Assembly: GCA_003508835.1 (NCBI GenBank)
Contig: PUFA01000072.1
Coordinates: 2,294,001 to 2,358,000 of the forward strand
Direction: 5' to 3'
Length of the DNA stretch: 64,000 nucleotides
Origin: Eonycteris spelaea
Lineage: Eukaryota > Chordata > Mammalia > Chiroptera > Pteropodidae
Position numbers and translations under genes: made by a program. Shown in pieces: positions 33,841 to 49,429 of the stretch. Position 1 is the stretch's first letter, and each line of letters begins with the position of its first letter. Under the pieces are notes generated by a model. It was not told where the DNA came from. It searched no databases and saw only the letters and a list, made by a program, of their open reading frames with translations.

Positions 33841-34288
33841 ATCGTACTCAATGTATCATAAATCTCAAACCATATTTATATTCATGTTATTGTTTTGAAG
33901 GTTCTCATCCTCAAGAATTGAAGACTGATATTTTTCCCTTGAAAAACAACTTTTATATTTCATCAGTTAATTCATAGACAATTTATAGAGAAGCTGCAAA
34001 GGAATAGAACTTGGGTTTCAGTCATTGCATATTTCTTTATATAAAAATTTATTAATAAAAGAATTTTAGATGTCCTTAAGTTGAAGCTGAGAACACTTTG
34101 GTTCTAGCAGTGTGACAAAATTTTAAAAAGAAAGTTTATTCAGAGCAGTCTCATGGTTATTAACTACAGACTCACAATCTTCAAATGGTAATTATTGCTG
34201 TATAAATTTTTTTGCATAGGGTTAGGAAAAATAGTTGTTTTCTAATATTAAATGTGTTTATTATACATTTGTTTTTTTTTCTGTAAAG

Positions 34289-34340
34289 GGGAAAAACCTC
34301 CATCATACCCAGAATGATCATTTCCAGAATGATGGAATTG
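34289..34340 (+). CDS. HELZ: HELZ exon E10: short tail exon
   Basis: This 52-bp exon has its acceptor AG at 34287-34288 after a T-rich tract and donor GTAAGT from 34341. It encodes GKNLHHTQNDHFQNDGI plus the first base of Val. It is polar, His/Asn/Gln-rich and without a known fold. Human has a near-identical segment as I recall. Skipping it (52 bp, not a multiple of three) would break the frame, so it should be constitutive. Confidence 0.93.
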
Positions 34341-37289
<2,949 letters not shown>

Positions 37290-37689
37290 TAACAGTATGA
37301 TTATTAACTTGTTTATAGATTATTGAATCCTTTGAGAAAAAAAATCTCACATAAAAACTGTGGATCTTCTCTTCCAAAAGATAAAAAAATATACACAGAT
37401 ACAAAATTTGTGTGTAATCTACCACTTATGATTGGTATAACCAATTTTCTAAAAAAGTTAAATTTTAATATTTAAAGTGCTTTAAATGGTAGTCATTTAA
37501 CACTGAGACAGAAACCCCTCTTTTGTTAAACATTTTTGTTGACCCAGTATATTTTTGTGGTTACTAAAAGTTACTGCTGCTATGGCAATAGTTGATTTAA
37601 AGTAGTTTCTTTTGTTTCTTATGCAAGTCATAGTCTCTTGTCTACTAGAATTATAAATAACAAGAAATTACTCTCTATAATTTTTAAAG

Positions 37690-40600
37690 TCAGGTTTATC
37701 GAGGTATGATTTCTATACAGTAAAATTCACACTTCTAAAACGTGCAGTTTGACATGTTTTGACAAATATACAGAGTTGTTAATCACCACTGAATCAGGAT
37801 ACACAGTATTTACATTACCTCAGTCAGTTCCCCCATATCTCTTTGCTGATGGTCCATCTCCTCCAACCCTCAGCTGTGGGCACCCACTAATCTGACTGTT
37901 GTCCCTGCAATTTTGTCTTTACTCCGGTATGTCATATAAATGGAATTACAGGGTGTGTAGTTTTTATGTTAGGCTTCGTTCACTTAGCATAATGCTTTGT
38001 GATTTATTCATGCTGTCTGTGTCAGTTTGTCCCTTTCTACTGTCAATTAGTACTCATTATACAGATGCACCAGTGTTTTTATTGACCCATTAATTGATAG
38101 ATACCTTATTTTTAATTTTTGGCTCCTAAGCTGCTATGAAATATGTGTGAACATATATTTTCGTTTCTTTGGGTAAATACATTATACTCAAAGCATATTA
38201 TAAATACATAGCTAACAATTTAAGAAACTGCCATATTATTTTCTAAGGCAGTGGAAGCATTTTTAATTTGGGTAGTCATGTATGAGATTTCCAGTTACTC
38301 CACATTCTCATCAGCACTTGGTATTGTCAGTCTTAATTTTACCCTTGCTAGTAGGTATCTGATAGTATCTGATTGTAGTCAAGTTTGTATATTCCTAATG
38401 ACTAATGATGTTGAGTTTCTTTTCATTGGCTTATCTGCCATCTGTATCTTTGATGAAGTGTCTTATTAATATCTTTTGCCCATTTTTTTAATTGGTTTGT
38501 TTGTTTATTATATCATAAGAGTTGTTTATACATTCTGGATATAAATCTTTAATTAAATTTTGTTTTGAAAACATTGACAGCACCTGGTCTTCCTAGGTGG
38601 TCTCCCATCCAAGTACTAACCAAGCCCGACCCTGCTTAGCTTCCGAGATCGGACGAGATCGGGCATGTTCAGGGTGGCAGAGCCATAGACATTTTCATTT
38701 TCTTAATAGTATCTTTCAAAGAGTAGAAAGTTTTTGATGAAGTTCATTTTATCAGTTTTTTTATTTCGTGGGATATATTTTGGTGTTGTATCTAAAAATT
38801 TTTGCCTTATCTAAGATCAAAAAGATCATCTTTTTTTTCTAGAAGTTCCATAGTTTTAGCTCTTACATTATGTCCATTTTGAATTAATTTTTGTATATGG
38901 TGAGGTAAGAATTGAAGGGTATTTTGTTGTTTTGTTTTTGCATATATATGTTCAGTTGTTTGAGCGCCATTTGTTGAAAACAGTCCTTCCTCTATTAAAT
39001 TAACTTGGTGCCTGTCCTGAAAATCAGTTGAGCAGATATGTGAAGTCTGTTCTTTTCTATTTATACATATGTTTATGTTTTTGCCAAGTGTGCTGTCTTG
39101 ATTACTATAGCTTTATAAAAGTCTTGTAATAGGTAGTATAAATCCTCCACCTTTGTTCAAAATGATCTATTCCAGGTCCTTTGCATTTCCATATACATTT
39201 TAGAATCAGCTTGTACGTTTCTACAAAAAAGTCCTGCTGGGCTTTTGATTGGGATTGTATTGAATCTATAGGTCAATTTGGGGAGAATTAACATCTTAAC
39301 AATATTGAGTCTTCTGGGATATGATCAGGGCATCTTTGTCTGTGTCTCTGTCTCTCTGTCTCTCTGTCTCTCTGTCTCTCTCTCTCTCTCTAGGTTTTCA
39401 GTATACATCTCCTGTACATAATTTTTTCAGGTGAAAGCTTAGATTGATGTAGGTATTTGGCATTGTAAGTCTCCTCTCCACTAGTGCATCCCACAAGTTA
39501 CAGTGCTGTGTTTTCATTTCATTCAGTTCAGTACACTCTCTAATTTCTCTTGAAATTAGGTCCATGGATTATTTAGAAAGGTGAGTTTTAGTTTTTAATT
39601 ATTGAGGGGTTTTCTAAGAATTTTTCTGTTATTGATTCCTACTTTAATTCCACTATGGTAAGAAAACATATTTTGTATGACTTGAATCATTTTGAATTTT
39701 CTGAGATTTGTTTTATGGTCCAGGATATGGTCTGTCTTTGTAAATTTGCACATGCATTTGAGAAGAATAAAGTGCTCTGTAAATGTTAATTAAATCAAAT
39801 TTGTTGATAGGATTATTCAAGTTTACTGTATCCTTGCTGATATTTGCCTACTTTTTAAAAAATATAAATATTGAGAGAAAAATATTGAGATCTCCAAATA
39901 TAATTGATATTTATGTCTATTTTTCCTTTAAGGTATGCTTGATGAAATTAGGTACCTAAACACTTAATATACCTGTTCTTGATTAACTAACCCATAATCA
40001 TTATGGAATAACCTCATTTATCCCTGGTAATATTCTTTGCTCTGAGATTACTTTGCTTAATATTGAAAGCCACTTAGCTTTATTTTAAACTAGTGTTAGC
40101 ACAGTATATCTTTTTGTGACCATTTACTTTTAATCTATTCGTGTCTTTATATTTAAAGTGCATTTTTTTTAGGTAGCATATGGTTAGCTCTATTTTTTTA
40201 AAAAAATCCATTATAACGGTCTCTTTTAATTGGGTTGTTTAGACCATTTATACTTAAGGTGATTATTGATATAGTTAAGCTTGATTTTAGCATCTTGCTG
40301 TATCTGTTTTTAATTTGTCCGATCTGCTTTTTGTCCTTCTCTGCCCCCTTTTTTATTCTGCTTTCTTTTTGGATTAGTTGAGCATTTGTGTGTGTGTGTG
40401 TATGATTCCATTTATTTTATCTCTTTTGTTGGCTTATTAGCTATAACTTTGTTATTTTAGTATTTGCTTTAGGGTTTTAGTACACATATTTAACTTATCA
40501 CAGTCTATCTTCCAATTTTATATTTACCACTTCACGTGTAGTAAAAGAACCTTACAATATTTCAATGTTTTCTCTCCTGGCCTTTCTGGTATTGTTATAA

Positions 40601-41480
40601 TGCATTTTACTTTCACATATATTGTAAGCTCCAAACGTTTTTGTTATTTTTGTTTAAAGTATCTTTTTAAAGAGTTTTAAATAATAAGAAAAATAGTCTT
40701 TTATATTATCCATGTAGTTAGCATTCCTAGTAATCTTTATTTCTTTCTGTGTATTTATATTTCCATGTGATATAATTTTCTTTCTGCCTGAAGGACTTCT
40801 TTTGACATTCCTTGTAGTATAGCTCTGATGGTGATGAATTCTTTCGCATTTGTATTTCTGAAAATGTTTTAATTTACATAAATTTTTAAAAAATATTTTT
40901 GCAGAGTATAGAATTCTTGGTTGACAGTTTTTCTCTTTCAGTACTTTATTATGTTTCTCTACTGTTTTCTTGCTTGTATTGTTTCCAGGGAGAAATCTGA
41001 TGTCGCCCGTATCTTCGTTTTTCTGTCTGAAACATGTCTTTTTTCCCCTTTGGATGCTTTTAAGACTTATAGTGGTTTTAGCGATTCGATTATAATATTC
41101 CTTGGTGTAATCTTATTTATGCTTCTTGTGTTTGGGGTTTGTTGAGTTTCTTGGATCAATGGTTTACAGTTTTCATCAAGTTTGGAAATTTCAGACCCTT
41201 TATTTTCTTCAGATGTTTTTTTTCTGTCTTACCTTCTCTCTTCTTCAGGAATTCCAGCTACCCCTATATTAGTCTGCTTAAAGTTTCCCCACAATTTTTG
41301 GATGCTCTTTTCATTTTTTAGAAGTTCCTTTTTCTTTTTGTATTTCATTTTGCATAGGTTCTATTGCTCTGCCTTCAAGTTCACTAAGTTTTTCTTCCGA
41401 ATTGTCTAATCTGCTGCTAATTCCATCCAGTGTATTTTTCATCTCAGACATTGTAGTTTTTATTTTTTAAAGTTTAGTAG
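37690..41480 (-). mobile_element. Long antisense L1, 3' end through ORF2 towards the 5' region
   Basis: Reversed L1 landmarks occur in correct order: 3' end GGTTTATCGAGGTATGATTT (37693), CACTTAGCATAATGCTTTGT, TTTGGGTAAATACATTATAC; mid ORF2 CATTTCCATATACATTTTAG and TTTGATTGGGATTGTATTGA (39244); N-terminal ORF2 AGAAGAATAAAGTGCTCTGT; then AGCTCTGATGGTGATGAATT (40821) and GTTTCCAGGGAGAAATCTGA. Frames are broken throughout. A (TCTCTG)n run lies at 39340-39392. The 5S SINE at 38576-38690 is inserted in it and is therefore younger. Confidence 0.78.
38576..38690 (-). mobile_element. 5S-rRNA-derived SINE without tail, copy 3, inside an L1
   Basis: The minus strand from 38690 reads GTCTATGGCTCTGCCACCCT through box A (AAGCTAAGCAGGGTC) and box C (TTGGATGGGAGACCACC) to AGGTGCTGTC. 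Closest of the four copies to real 5S rRNA. Shared changes (CCTAGG for CCTGGG, CCAGGTG for CCGGGTG) put it with the SINE family, not with 5S genes. No A-rich tail or 3' extension is present. ACATT occurs at both borders (38571-38575, 38689-38693). It interrupts antisense L1 text. Confidence 0.88.
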
Positions 41481-42184
41481 TAAAGCTATTCTGGCACAAT
41501 AATTTATTTTGTGTCAGTGGTATCCCCGAAGGAATGTTTTTGAATAAGAACCCATATCAAGGATTCTTTCAAGGAATTTAAAATATCTAGCCATTAATTC
41601 TTATGTATTAAAAGCCCTTCACATGCATGAAATAGCATTATTTAAGTCTATTATAATCATGATATTTTAAACCTCAATTTGCTTTCTCTATTATTTATCA
41701 TCCACTTATATTTAGTTTGATATCTATTACTTTTAAGTAGCATAACTACATTTCTTTCAGAATATCTTTATTTAATAAAGGCTCTTTTACTAATTTAGAT
41801 TGGCGTATTATTTGAATTTTGCTTAATTGCACTTATAAATGACTAAATTTTTGAGCCTTTATAAATAGACAAGAATGCCAAGTTCTTTGTCTAGTTTGAG
41901 GAAATGAGGCTGTAAATTCCTGGAGATTGGGCAGTTATCTTTGGAATTATTTGCTGTTTTAAGATTATTTTATCAAACTTTTGCCTTGTCCATGAGGTTT
42001 GCTTTACTTATAAATTTTCTTTCTTGTGGAGAAACCGCCACTGAAAATTTAAGGACAAAACTCGAGCAGTAATATAAATTGATATAGTGGGTGAAAAATG
42101 TTCAAAATATTCTGCTACTTTGTTTAATATTTGATAGTCATTGGAAATGTAACATCCACTGGAGATAATTTATAAGAATTTTGA

Positions 42185-42328
<144 letters not shown>

Positions 42329-42599
42329 TGATTGATCATCTTGGAATCTTGATGTTTTAAAGCAAAGTATTTACCTTTTTTATGTATATCTTTTCTGTTT
42401 ATTGTTCTCTGACAGTCTAGTGGGTCATGTTGCCCTCTCTCCCTCCACCTGTTTTGGGGCTGCATTATTTGTTTATCAGTAATGTTTCTCAAATTGTGAT
42501 ATTCAACGATAGACTTGAATTTAGAGCCTTTCTATGATAAAATAGTAAATGAAGACACAGCTACAGATGTATCATTGAAAATTATCTCAGAATGGGAAG

Positions 42600-43660
42600 T
42601 GCTGTTATAGTGAAGAAGGAAGAATTAACTTCTTCACACCCCTCACCTTGTCACCACATCACACCTGCTGTGTAAATCCTTAACTCTGTATCCATTCATT
42701 CTCTACTTTCTCTGCTTCTGTATTTGTGAACAAATTAGGGAAAATAAAATCGGTTGAGGTAATGGCACTGGAAATTCATGTTTTCTAATCCCAGAGAACC
42801 TGAGAGAGCTCTCTTGCATTTCTTTTACAAGTACCTAGTGCCTTTTGCCCATTTTTCTCAGCAGCTTATCTCATGCCTGATCATCTCCTACTTTCTATTA
42901 TCTTTATGATCAGAGGATGACCTTGCCTTAGACTCCCATCATCAGGATTTCACCCTGTTAACTTAAAACCTTACACTTATCACTTTTCTGTATCTTCAGA
43001 CATCCTTATTTCCTTATCACCAGTCTCAGGAGAAGAGTTCCCATTAAAACTAATCTCTTCCCTTCTGCTCCCTCATAGACCTTGTCCCTTCTTTTAATTT
43101 ATCTTTAGATTCTTTCTAGCTATTGGTTCTTTCTCCTCAGTCTATAAATAAATTGATCGATAAAATGTTTTTTAAAAGACACTTTCTCTGGCCTTCATCT
43201 TCTTGTCATTACTACCTAATTTCTACTTCCCACCTCATCTTTTTATTTGTCCATTAACCAATTGTCTAGTATCAGGCTTCAGACATGTCAATGAACCTGT
43301 TGTGCTTCACATGACCAAATGTCATGAACACACTTCGGTTATAGTCTTATTTGACTTGGATATTTGGCATGATTTTCTGCTGCTCTCATCTTTGACCATC
43401 TTGTTTCTTTCAGTTTCTGTGTCACACATTTCTGCTTTTCACGTGTCCTTTATAAGTTCCTGTGTCCCTCCTTCCCATCTGTTCTTAGTCCTTAACTTGG
43501 GATTTCCCAGGGTTCTGTCACTGCCCCACACCTCTATTTGCATACTGTCATTTCTTACTGTAAACTGGTCCGTTCCATGAGTTTAAATACCCACCCGATG
43601 ATAAGGACTTCCAAATCCGTATCTCCAACTTCAGCCTCGCTTTAAGCAACTACTCTCTGT
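42600..43660 (+). mobile_element. L2 LINE fragment
   Basis: Plus-strand L2-like text including GGGTTCTGTCACTGCCCCAC and ACTTCCAAATCCGTATCTCC near the 3' side. Strongly diverged; no open RT frame. Confidence 0.5.
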
Positions 43661-43689
43661 ACTCAGCTACTTACGTCTCATAAGCAGCT

Positions 43690-43930
43690 CCGACTGACAG
43701 TTTCAATAACTGGAAGGACTCAGCGCCCACTGGAGGAGCCGCAGCGCGAGTGAGGCAGACGGGGAACTGCCTGGTGGAGGACGAGGGGGGCTGCAGTGTA
43801 GACGTGCCGCGTGTCAGGGAAGGAGCGCAGAGAGAGCACGTGGCGTGGTAGGATGGTGCAGCAGCGGCCGCGGTTGTCGTCAGAGGCAGCTTAGGACAAA
43901 GCCAAGCGTCAGTCTTGGGTGCTGTCAGAG
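43690..43930. other. CpG-dense patch inside the intron
   Basis: About 18 CpG dinucleotides in roughly 250 bases and roughly 60% GC, against a CpG-poor AT-rich surround. Includes GCGGCCGC at 43864. No known repeat recognised. May be a small CpG island, an orphan promoter, or the remains of a GC-rich insertion. Confidence 0.6.
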
Positions 43931-45089
43931 CAACTGCAGCCAAGACAGCTGAGTGTCTTTCACGTCCTTGTTTTGAAATTTCTGTTACGACCCTTCTTGT
44001 TAGGAGACTAAGCAACCTAATAGACAGGTTTCATTTTCTTTCCTACCATGATGCTTCGTCTTGGGGCCTAGGGGGAAAAATACTCCCTAGCTCTCCTTGA
44101 GTCGGTAACTCAGAATTAAGAGGAACGTGATAGAGGACAGTCTGATTCTGGTAATGGACTCAGACTCCGTCAGACCTTACAGCCTCTATCCTGCTTATTA
44201 GCCTATTGTAGTATCATGAAGTAGCTCATCTTGATCTGAATTTCTGTGCCACTGGCCTAGCTTCCTGTCCATGTCAAAGTCAGAAGTGAAAGAGGCAATT
44301 AAAACAGCAGCTTATCCACAAACAACCTTGACATCTAATCATGGTCTCCCTCATGTGATCAGAGTAAGCATATCAGCAGTACCTTTGGGAAAAAAGTATA
44401 TCACAGCCAAGTGTAGCATCAGTCAAAGATGAAGATTTATGGGGCAAAATGTTTATTTATAAAGAACCTTAATCAGATTCTGAAGAGCAGGCATTGCAGC
44501 TGCTCGGGAAGACTGGGACGGAGTTTCATCCTTCTCCTGTCGTCTTCTAGATAATTTATATGCACCTAGTGATCTTGAGGACCTCGTTGGCTACATTTAA
44601 CGGCGGCCCATTTGAGCTAGTGCATGGAGACGAGAGTGCACTTGGGGCATGACTGGCACGCTGCAACCATGTGTTGCGGTAGCCTAGTTGCCAGGTGTCC
44701 CCCAGCTTCCATTGAGGCACAGGTGCCTATCCTGTGTTCTGGGATGGTCCGTTCCGTCTTGAGCGCCTTCGGTGACTATCTCAGCATTAAAACGTGTAAG
44801 GAGATTGATAGACCAGCGCAAAGCATGGAGTGTTTGACAGAAGTTTCCCCTTTATATTTTATTTTTCACAAATTGTCACCGCCTATGATCAAACTTGTGT
44901 TTCAGAAGGTTGACAGCATTCTCTAGCTTACAAACCTTTGTTAACTTGCCACGGTTTACAGGATTAAAAGAATGCTTCTACTCAGTATTGAATCATTCAA
45001 GGTCTTGTGTTTTTGGGCTCTCGCAGTTTCATCTGATGTCAAAAGGGGAAAACGAACATAGAAACAAGTATAGTTACAGCTTTATCTGT

Positions 45090-45680
45090 GCACTCAAAAC
45101 TTCTCCCGCTCCTCCGATCTGCCATACCTTTTCTCCTTTCTCCACCTTCGCATAAGCTGTCACCTTTACCTAGCATAGCCTTCTCTCCCTGGAGAACCCA
45201 GCTCTTTGTGCAAGATTCAACTCAAATGTCATAGCCTCTGTGAAGAGCCATTTTTAATCTTCTCAGGCACTAGGATCTCTTCCTAGGCACTAGGATATCA
45301 TGTCCTCTCATAGTACCTCTGATTTTATGTTTAGGTGTTGGTATCCTCTACTGGACTCTAAAACAGGGCTTTGCCAACCTTTTCTGCAAAAGGTCAGATC
45401 TTCAGCTTTGTGGCTCATATTTCTGTTGCAGCCACTCAGCTCTGCCATTGTAGTGAGAAAGCAGCCATAGATAATATGTAAACAAATGAATATGGCTATG
45501 TTCCAGTAAAACTTTACTTGCAAAAATCTATTGGGCCGGAAGTGGCCTGGGGGCCATGGTTTGCCAACCCCTTCTCTAAGCTCTTGGGGACACAGATCGT
45601 CTTCTTACTGCTTTTTAATCTCCAGCACCAGGCACAATGCCCTTGGTAAGCCCTCCGTAAATGTTTATTGAAGGAATAAA
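45090..45680 (+). mobile_element. L2 3' end, split by a hAT element
   Basis: GAGAACCCAGCTCTTTGTGC, AGATTCAACTCAAATGTCAT and, after the hAT, AATCTCCAGCACCAGGCACA and AATGTTTATTGAAGGAATAA. Matches the L2 tail in order. Confidence 0.7.
45364..45573 (+). mobile_element. hAT-Charlie MITE nested in L2
   Basis: CAGGGCTTTGCCAACCTTTT at the start, CTCAGCTCTGCCATTGTAGT in the middle, TTTGCCAACCCCTT at the end. The flanks CTCTAAAA (45356-45363) and CTCTAAGC (45574-45581) are a decayed 8-bp duplication. Same family as 8623-8848, opposite orientation. Confidence 0.78.
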
Positions 45681-46195
45681 TGTCATCATCTAATGGCAGA
45701 AAATGATAACCAAACTTGTTATGCAAAGATGATGTATAAATTGTTTGTTTACTTTAAAAGCATTTAAATTGAAACAAGGTTTGTTTTTTTTTATTAATAT
45801 AGGAAAGAGATATATAAAGACAATAAAATAAGAAGGAAAGAACACATTTTAATGATTTATTCTAGAAAGAAAGAAATAATTATTTTTCCAAGGAAGAAAG
45901 TGTGAAATTAAAAATAATATTTTTAAAGGGATTGGAGTAGGTATGCTAATAAAATGGCAGTGTGTCTTCTTATGACTCAGATTTAATATGCTGTTTATCT
46001 ATTTTGTCTTTCTTGATTTAAAAAGTATTTATTCTCTCATTTGATTGTCGGATAGTGATTGATTAAGCACCCAGCACTCCTGCAATACTGATAAGAATGT
46101 ATCAAATTCTTAAGATGCGCTAGGGGTGGGAAAAGGTGGAGAGCCACAGGACTCAAATCTTCTGCGGTTAAGAAAGACTTCTTATTGTTTTCTAG

Positions 46196-46766
46196 ATTGA
46201 TTTGGAGTCAAATCCACATAACAGAAGTCCTGAATCACGTCCTGGTGTTGTTTATCCCAATACTAAATTTCATCGCAAAGATAATCTCAACCCAAGACAC
46301 ATTAATCTTCCTCTTCCTGCTCCCCACACGCAGTATGCAATCCCCAGTCGTCATTTTCATCCCCTGCCCCCGCTACCAAGACCACCATTTCCAATGCCGC
46401 AGCAGCACGCCTTGTTAAATCAGCAGCAGAATAATTTGCCTGAACAACCAAATCAAATGCCACCCCAACCAAATCAGGTGGTCCAGCAGCAGAACCCTTT
46501 GAATCAGCTGACTCAGCAGCCACCTCCTCAACTTTCTCCTGCCTATCAGGCAGGACCCAACAGTGCTTTTTTTAATAATGCAGTTTCTCATCGACCACAG
46601 TCCCCTCCCGCAGAGGCTGTGATGGCTGAGCAGCAGCCCTCTCCCATGCTGCAAGAAGGCCACAGTCCCCTGCGAGCCATCGCACAGCCTGGCCCCCTTC
46701 TTCCTTCACATCTGAGTAACTTCACTGATGAGAACCCCCCGGGATTGCCTATAGGGGAGGCTTTAG
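46196..46766 (+). CDS. HELZ: HELZ exon E14: large Pro/Gln/Asn-rich tail exon
   Basis: Acceptor TTTTCTAG ends at 46195 and donor GTAAGT from 46767. It reads [20 protein letters not shown], then a basic patch [20 protein letters not shown], a His/Pro stretch ([19 protein letters not shown]), a Gln/Asn stretch ([33 protein letters not shown]) and Ser-Pro sites ([20 protein letters not shown]). It ends IGEAL plus the first base of Asp. It is the largest tail exon here, 571 bp, in frame throughout. The composition is typical of disordered, condensate-prone mRNP proteins. Confidence 0.96.
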
Positions 46767-47167
46767 GTAAGTTCTTCTGTCACTGTCGAATGCGACAAAT
46801 TCAGAGATTATTTACTTAAAATGACGTGTACTATGCAATATTAATTTGGGTCGGGATTGGTACATTTAAGTAATGCCAGCAAAAATCAGTCACTTAGTGT
46901 AGTAATCAGAATGTAGTTCCAAATGCTGTATAGTATTTAGCATCTGGTTGATGCGAGGTCACATCATTATGTGGGTAAAAAGTATCATCATCATCATCAC
47001 TATAACTCTGGTTACTGGCAAATTTAAAAAACATTTGCTGTCTCCAGAACCCGAGTTGTAGCCATTTCTTTGTCCTTGTGGGGAAAACCAGGTTGTAAAA
47101 ACTCTTGAAAAATTAACGGGAAACCCCGAATGCATGCTAACTAAAACTCTTCACAAATGTTTTGCAG
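46767..47167 (+). other. HELZ: HELZ intron 14 (E14-E15)
   Basis: 401 bp; a short (ATC)n run at 46983-46999. Nothing else seen. Confidence 0.92.
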
Positions 47168-47414
47168 ATCGTGTACATGGGAGTGTAGCTCTGGAAACGT
47201 TAAGGCAGCAGCAGGTGCGGTTACAGCAGTGGAATGAGCATCATGCCTATCTCAGCCAGGGCAGTATTCCTTACCCTCACCATCCCCACCCTCACCCCCA
47301 TCCTCACCTCCAGCACCTTCCTCAGCCACCCACTGGATTACATCAGCCTCCAGTGAGGGCAGACTGGAAGCTCCCCAGCAGTGCCGAAGATGAAGCAGAA
47401 ACAGCAGACTCGAG
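47168..47414 (+). CDS. HELZ: HELZ exon E15: predicted helix then His-Pro repeat
   Basis: Acceptor TTTTGCAG ends at 47167 and the donor GT is at 47415-47416. After completing Asp it reads [20 protein letters not shown] and [16 protein letters not shown], a stretch likely to form an amphipathic helix. Next comes the repeat [18 protein letters not shown] at about 47278-47332, and it ends [19 protein letters not shown] plus two bases of Arg. The His-Pro block looks longer than the HHHHPH I recall from human. Length is 247 bp, frame intact. Confidence 0.95.
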
Positions 47415-48186
47415 GTATTGCGGCTGACTAAAAATAGCCTGTGAAACGTGACCCACTCTGTTTTCTTGAATGTTGGCTCACGTTGGAATCTTGTCCCAAA
47501 GAAAGTGAATGCGGGCCTTCTGAGCATGTGCTACACAGTTCTATTGATTGACCCTAAAATATAGAGAATCGATTTAGAAGTAATTCTGTGCAAATCTAGG
47601 CATGGACAATCTGCCGTAAATTAGCATCGTCCTGTGCTTTGTGGTCTCTTCTAAAATAGAAACATACCATCCTACTCAGTAGTGTTTTTCCCATACTTCG
47701 TAGTAGTACTTTTAAAGAATAAATAAGGACAGAAGTAAATTAGTGCTTAAAAGTTAAAAATTATAAATTTAATATTATTTTTCTGGTAGCGCAGAATTCT
47801 ACCTTCTTTTAACTTCAGTTATTTATTAGTGTTCAGTCCTGACTCTAAACTTGTTTTTATGGCCAGTGTCATGTGACTGCATTGAAGTGTTTCCTGATGC
47901 CTTCTGAATAAGGTCTGCCATTATGGTGACTTTTTATCACTGCCAGTTATCAACGGCATGTAGAGACGAGGACAGTTGTGTTTAATACAAAGTGAAAAGA
48001 AAGGCATATTTAGTGTCTTCAGTTCAGCATCTGTTGAGTGTTATTAACGCTTACCTTCGAGATTAATTAATGTTAGTTCAGATTATATATTTGATTTTGT
48101 TTGTAGAAATTGTGAGAGTTGACTAAGCTCTCCTTAATGTGACAGAGCCTCTTGTTTTCTCCTCATATGTCATCGTCTTTATGTAG
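47415..48186 (+). other. HELZ: HELZ intron 15 (E15-E16)
   Basis: 772 bp; AT-rich, no repeat family recognised. Confidence 0.92.
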
Positions 48187-48744
<558 letters not shown>

Positions 48745-49429
48745 TAGTTGACTGTGAAAAATATCAGTATGTATGGATTTGATAATGGTGGACAGATCTT
48801 ATTGAATTTAATAGTCTATTGAAGATAATCTTGGAACTTATTTTAATTTTCTTCCTCTTATTATGTTATTTCAGACTTTGTAGAATGGCCATTATTGTTG
48901 GAAAATGAAGCCCCTTAGAGTCTTTTATTGCCGTAATGGAACATTTAACATCTGACTGAGCTGAGGAGGCTAGCTTGCTTAGTCCTGTTTGATTTGGGAA
49001 AATGGTTTTTAGTGACTCATCTTTTTGCTTAGGTTACATTTGTTAATTACAGATTTGTTAATTAGAGCCTTTCGTGGAGGTTGGCCATGTCAGCCAATGG
49101 CCGATTCCAAGTGCTATTCTTTTTCTTCTGTCACTCATCCTGGTAGTTTCTTAGATTGACACAGTTGATACAAAATGATACTCTGATTTCCAAATGTCAG
49201 AATTTGCATTGTTTAACATAGAATTGACTCTGCTAAACTAGGCATTTTACGGTAAATTGAATTTTTATCTTAAACTACGTAGGTATTTCCAGAGAGCATC
49301 TTTATGGACCTTCATTGATATGAAAACCTTAGCAATTCCAGGTTATAAAACTTCCAGAATGGGTTCCATTTGGTGTAGGCTATAAAAACTTGCTGAACTC
49401 TTTATTAGCTCTAATAGATTTTTTTTTGC

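Noticed and set aside
38576..38690. Functional 5S rRNA gene
   Set aside because: It shares SINE-specific substitutions with the other copies, lacks the normal 5S 3' end, and sits as an insertion inside an L1.
43203..43580. 125-codon plus-strand open frame
   Set aside because: Lies in an L2-like stretch; hydrophobic, C/T-rich translation with no domain.
46302..46663. Minus-strand open frames of 73 and 82 codons
   Set aside because: They lie entirely inside HELZ exon E14 and are its antisense reading.
47252..47527. Minus-strand open frame of 91 codons
   Set aside because: Antisense of exon E15 and its donor side; no independent support.
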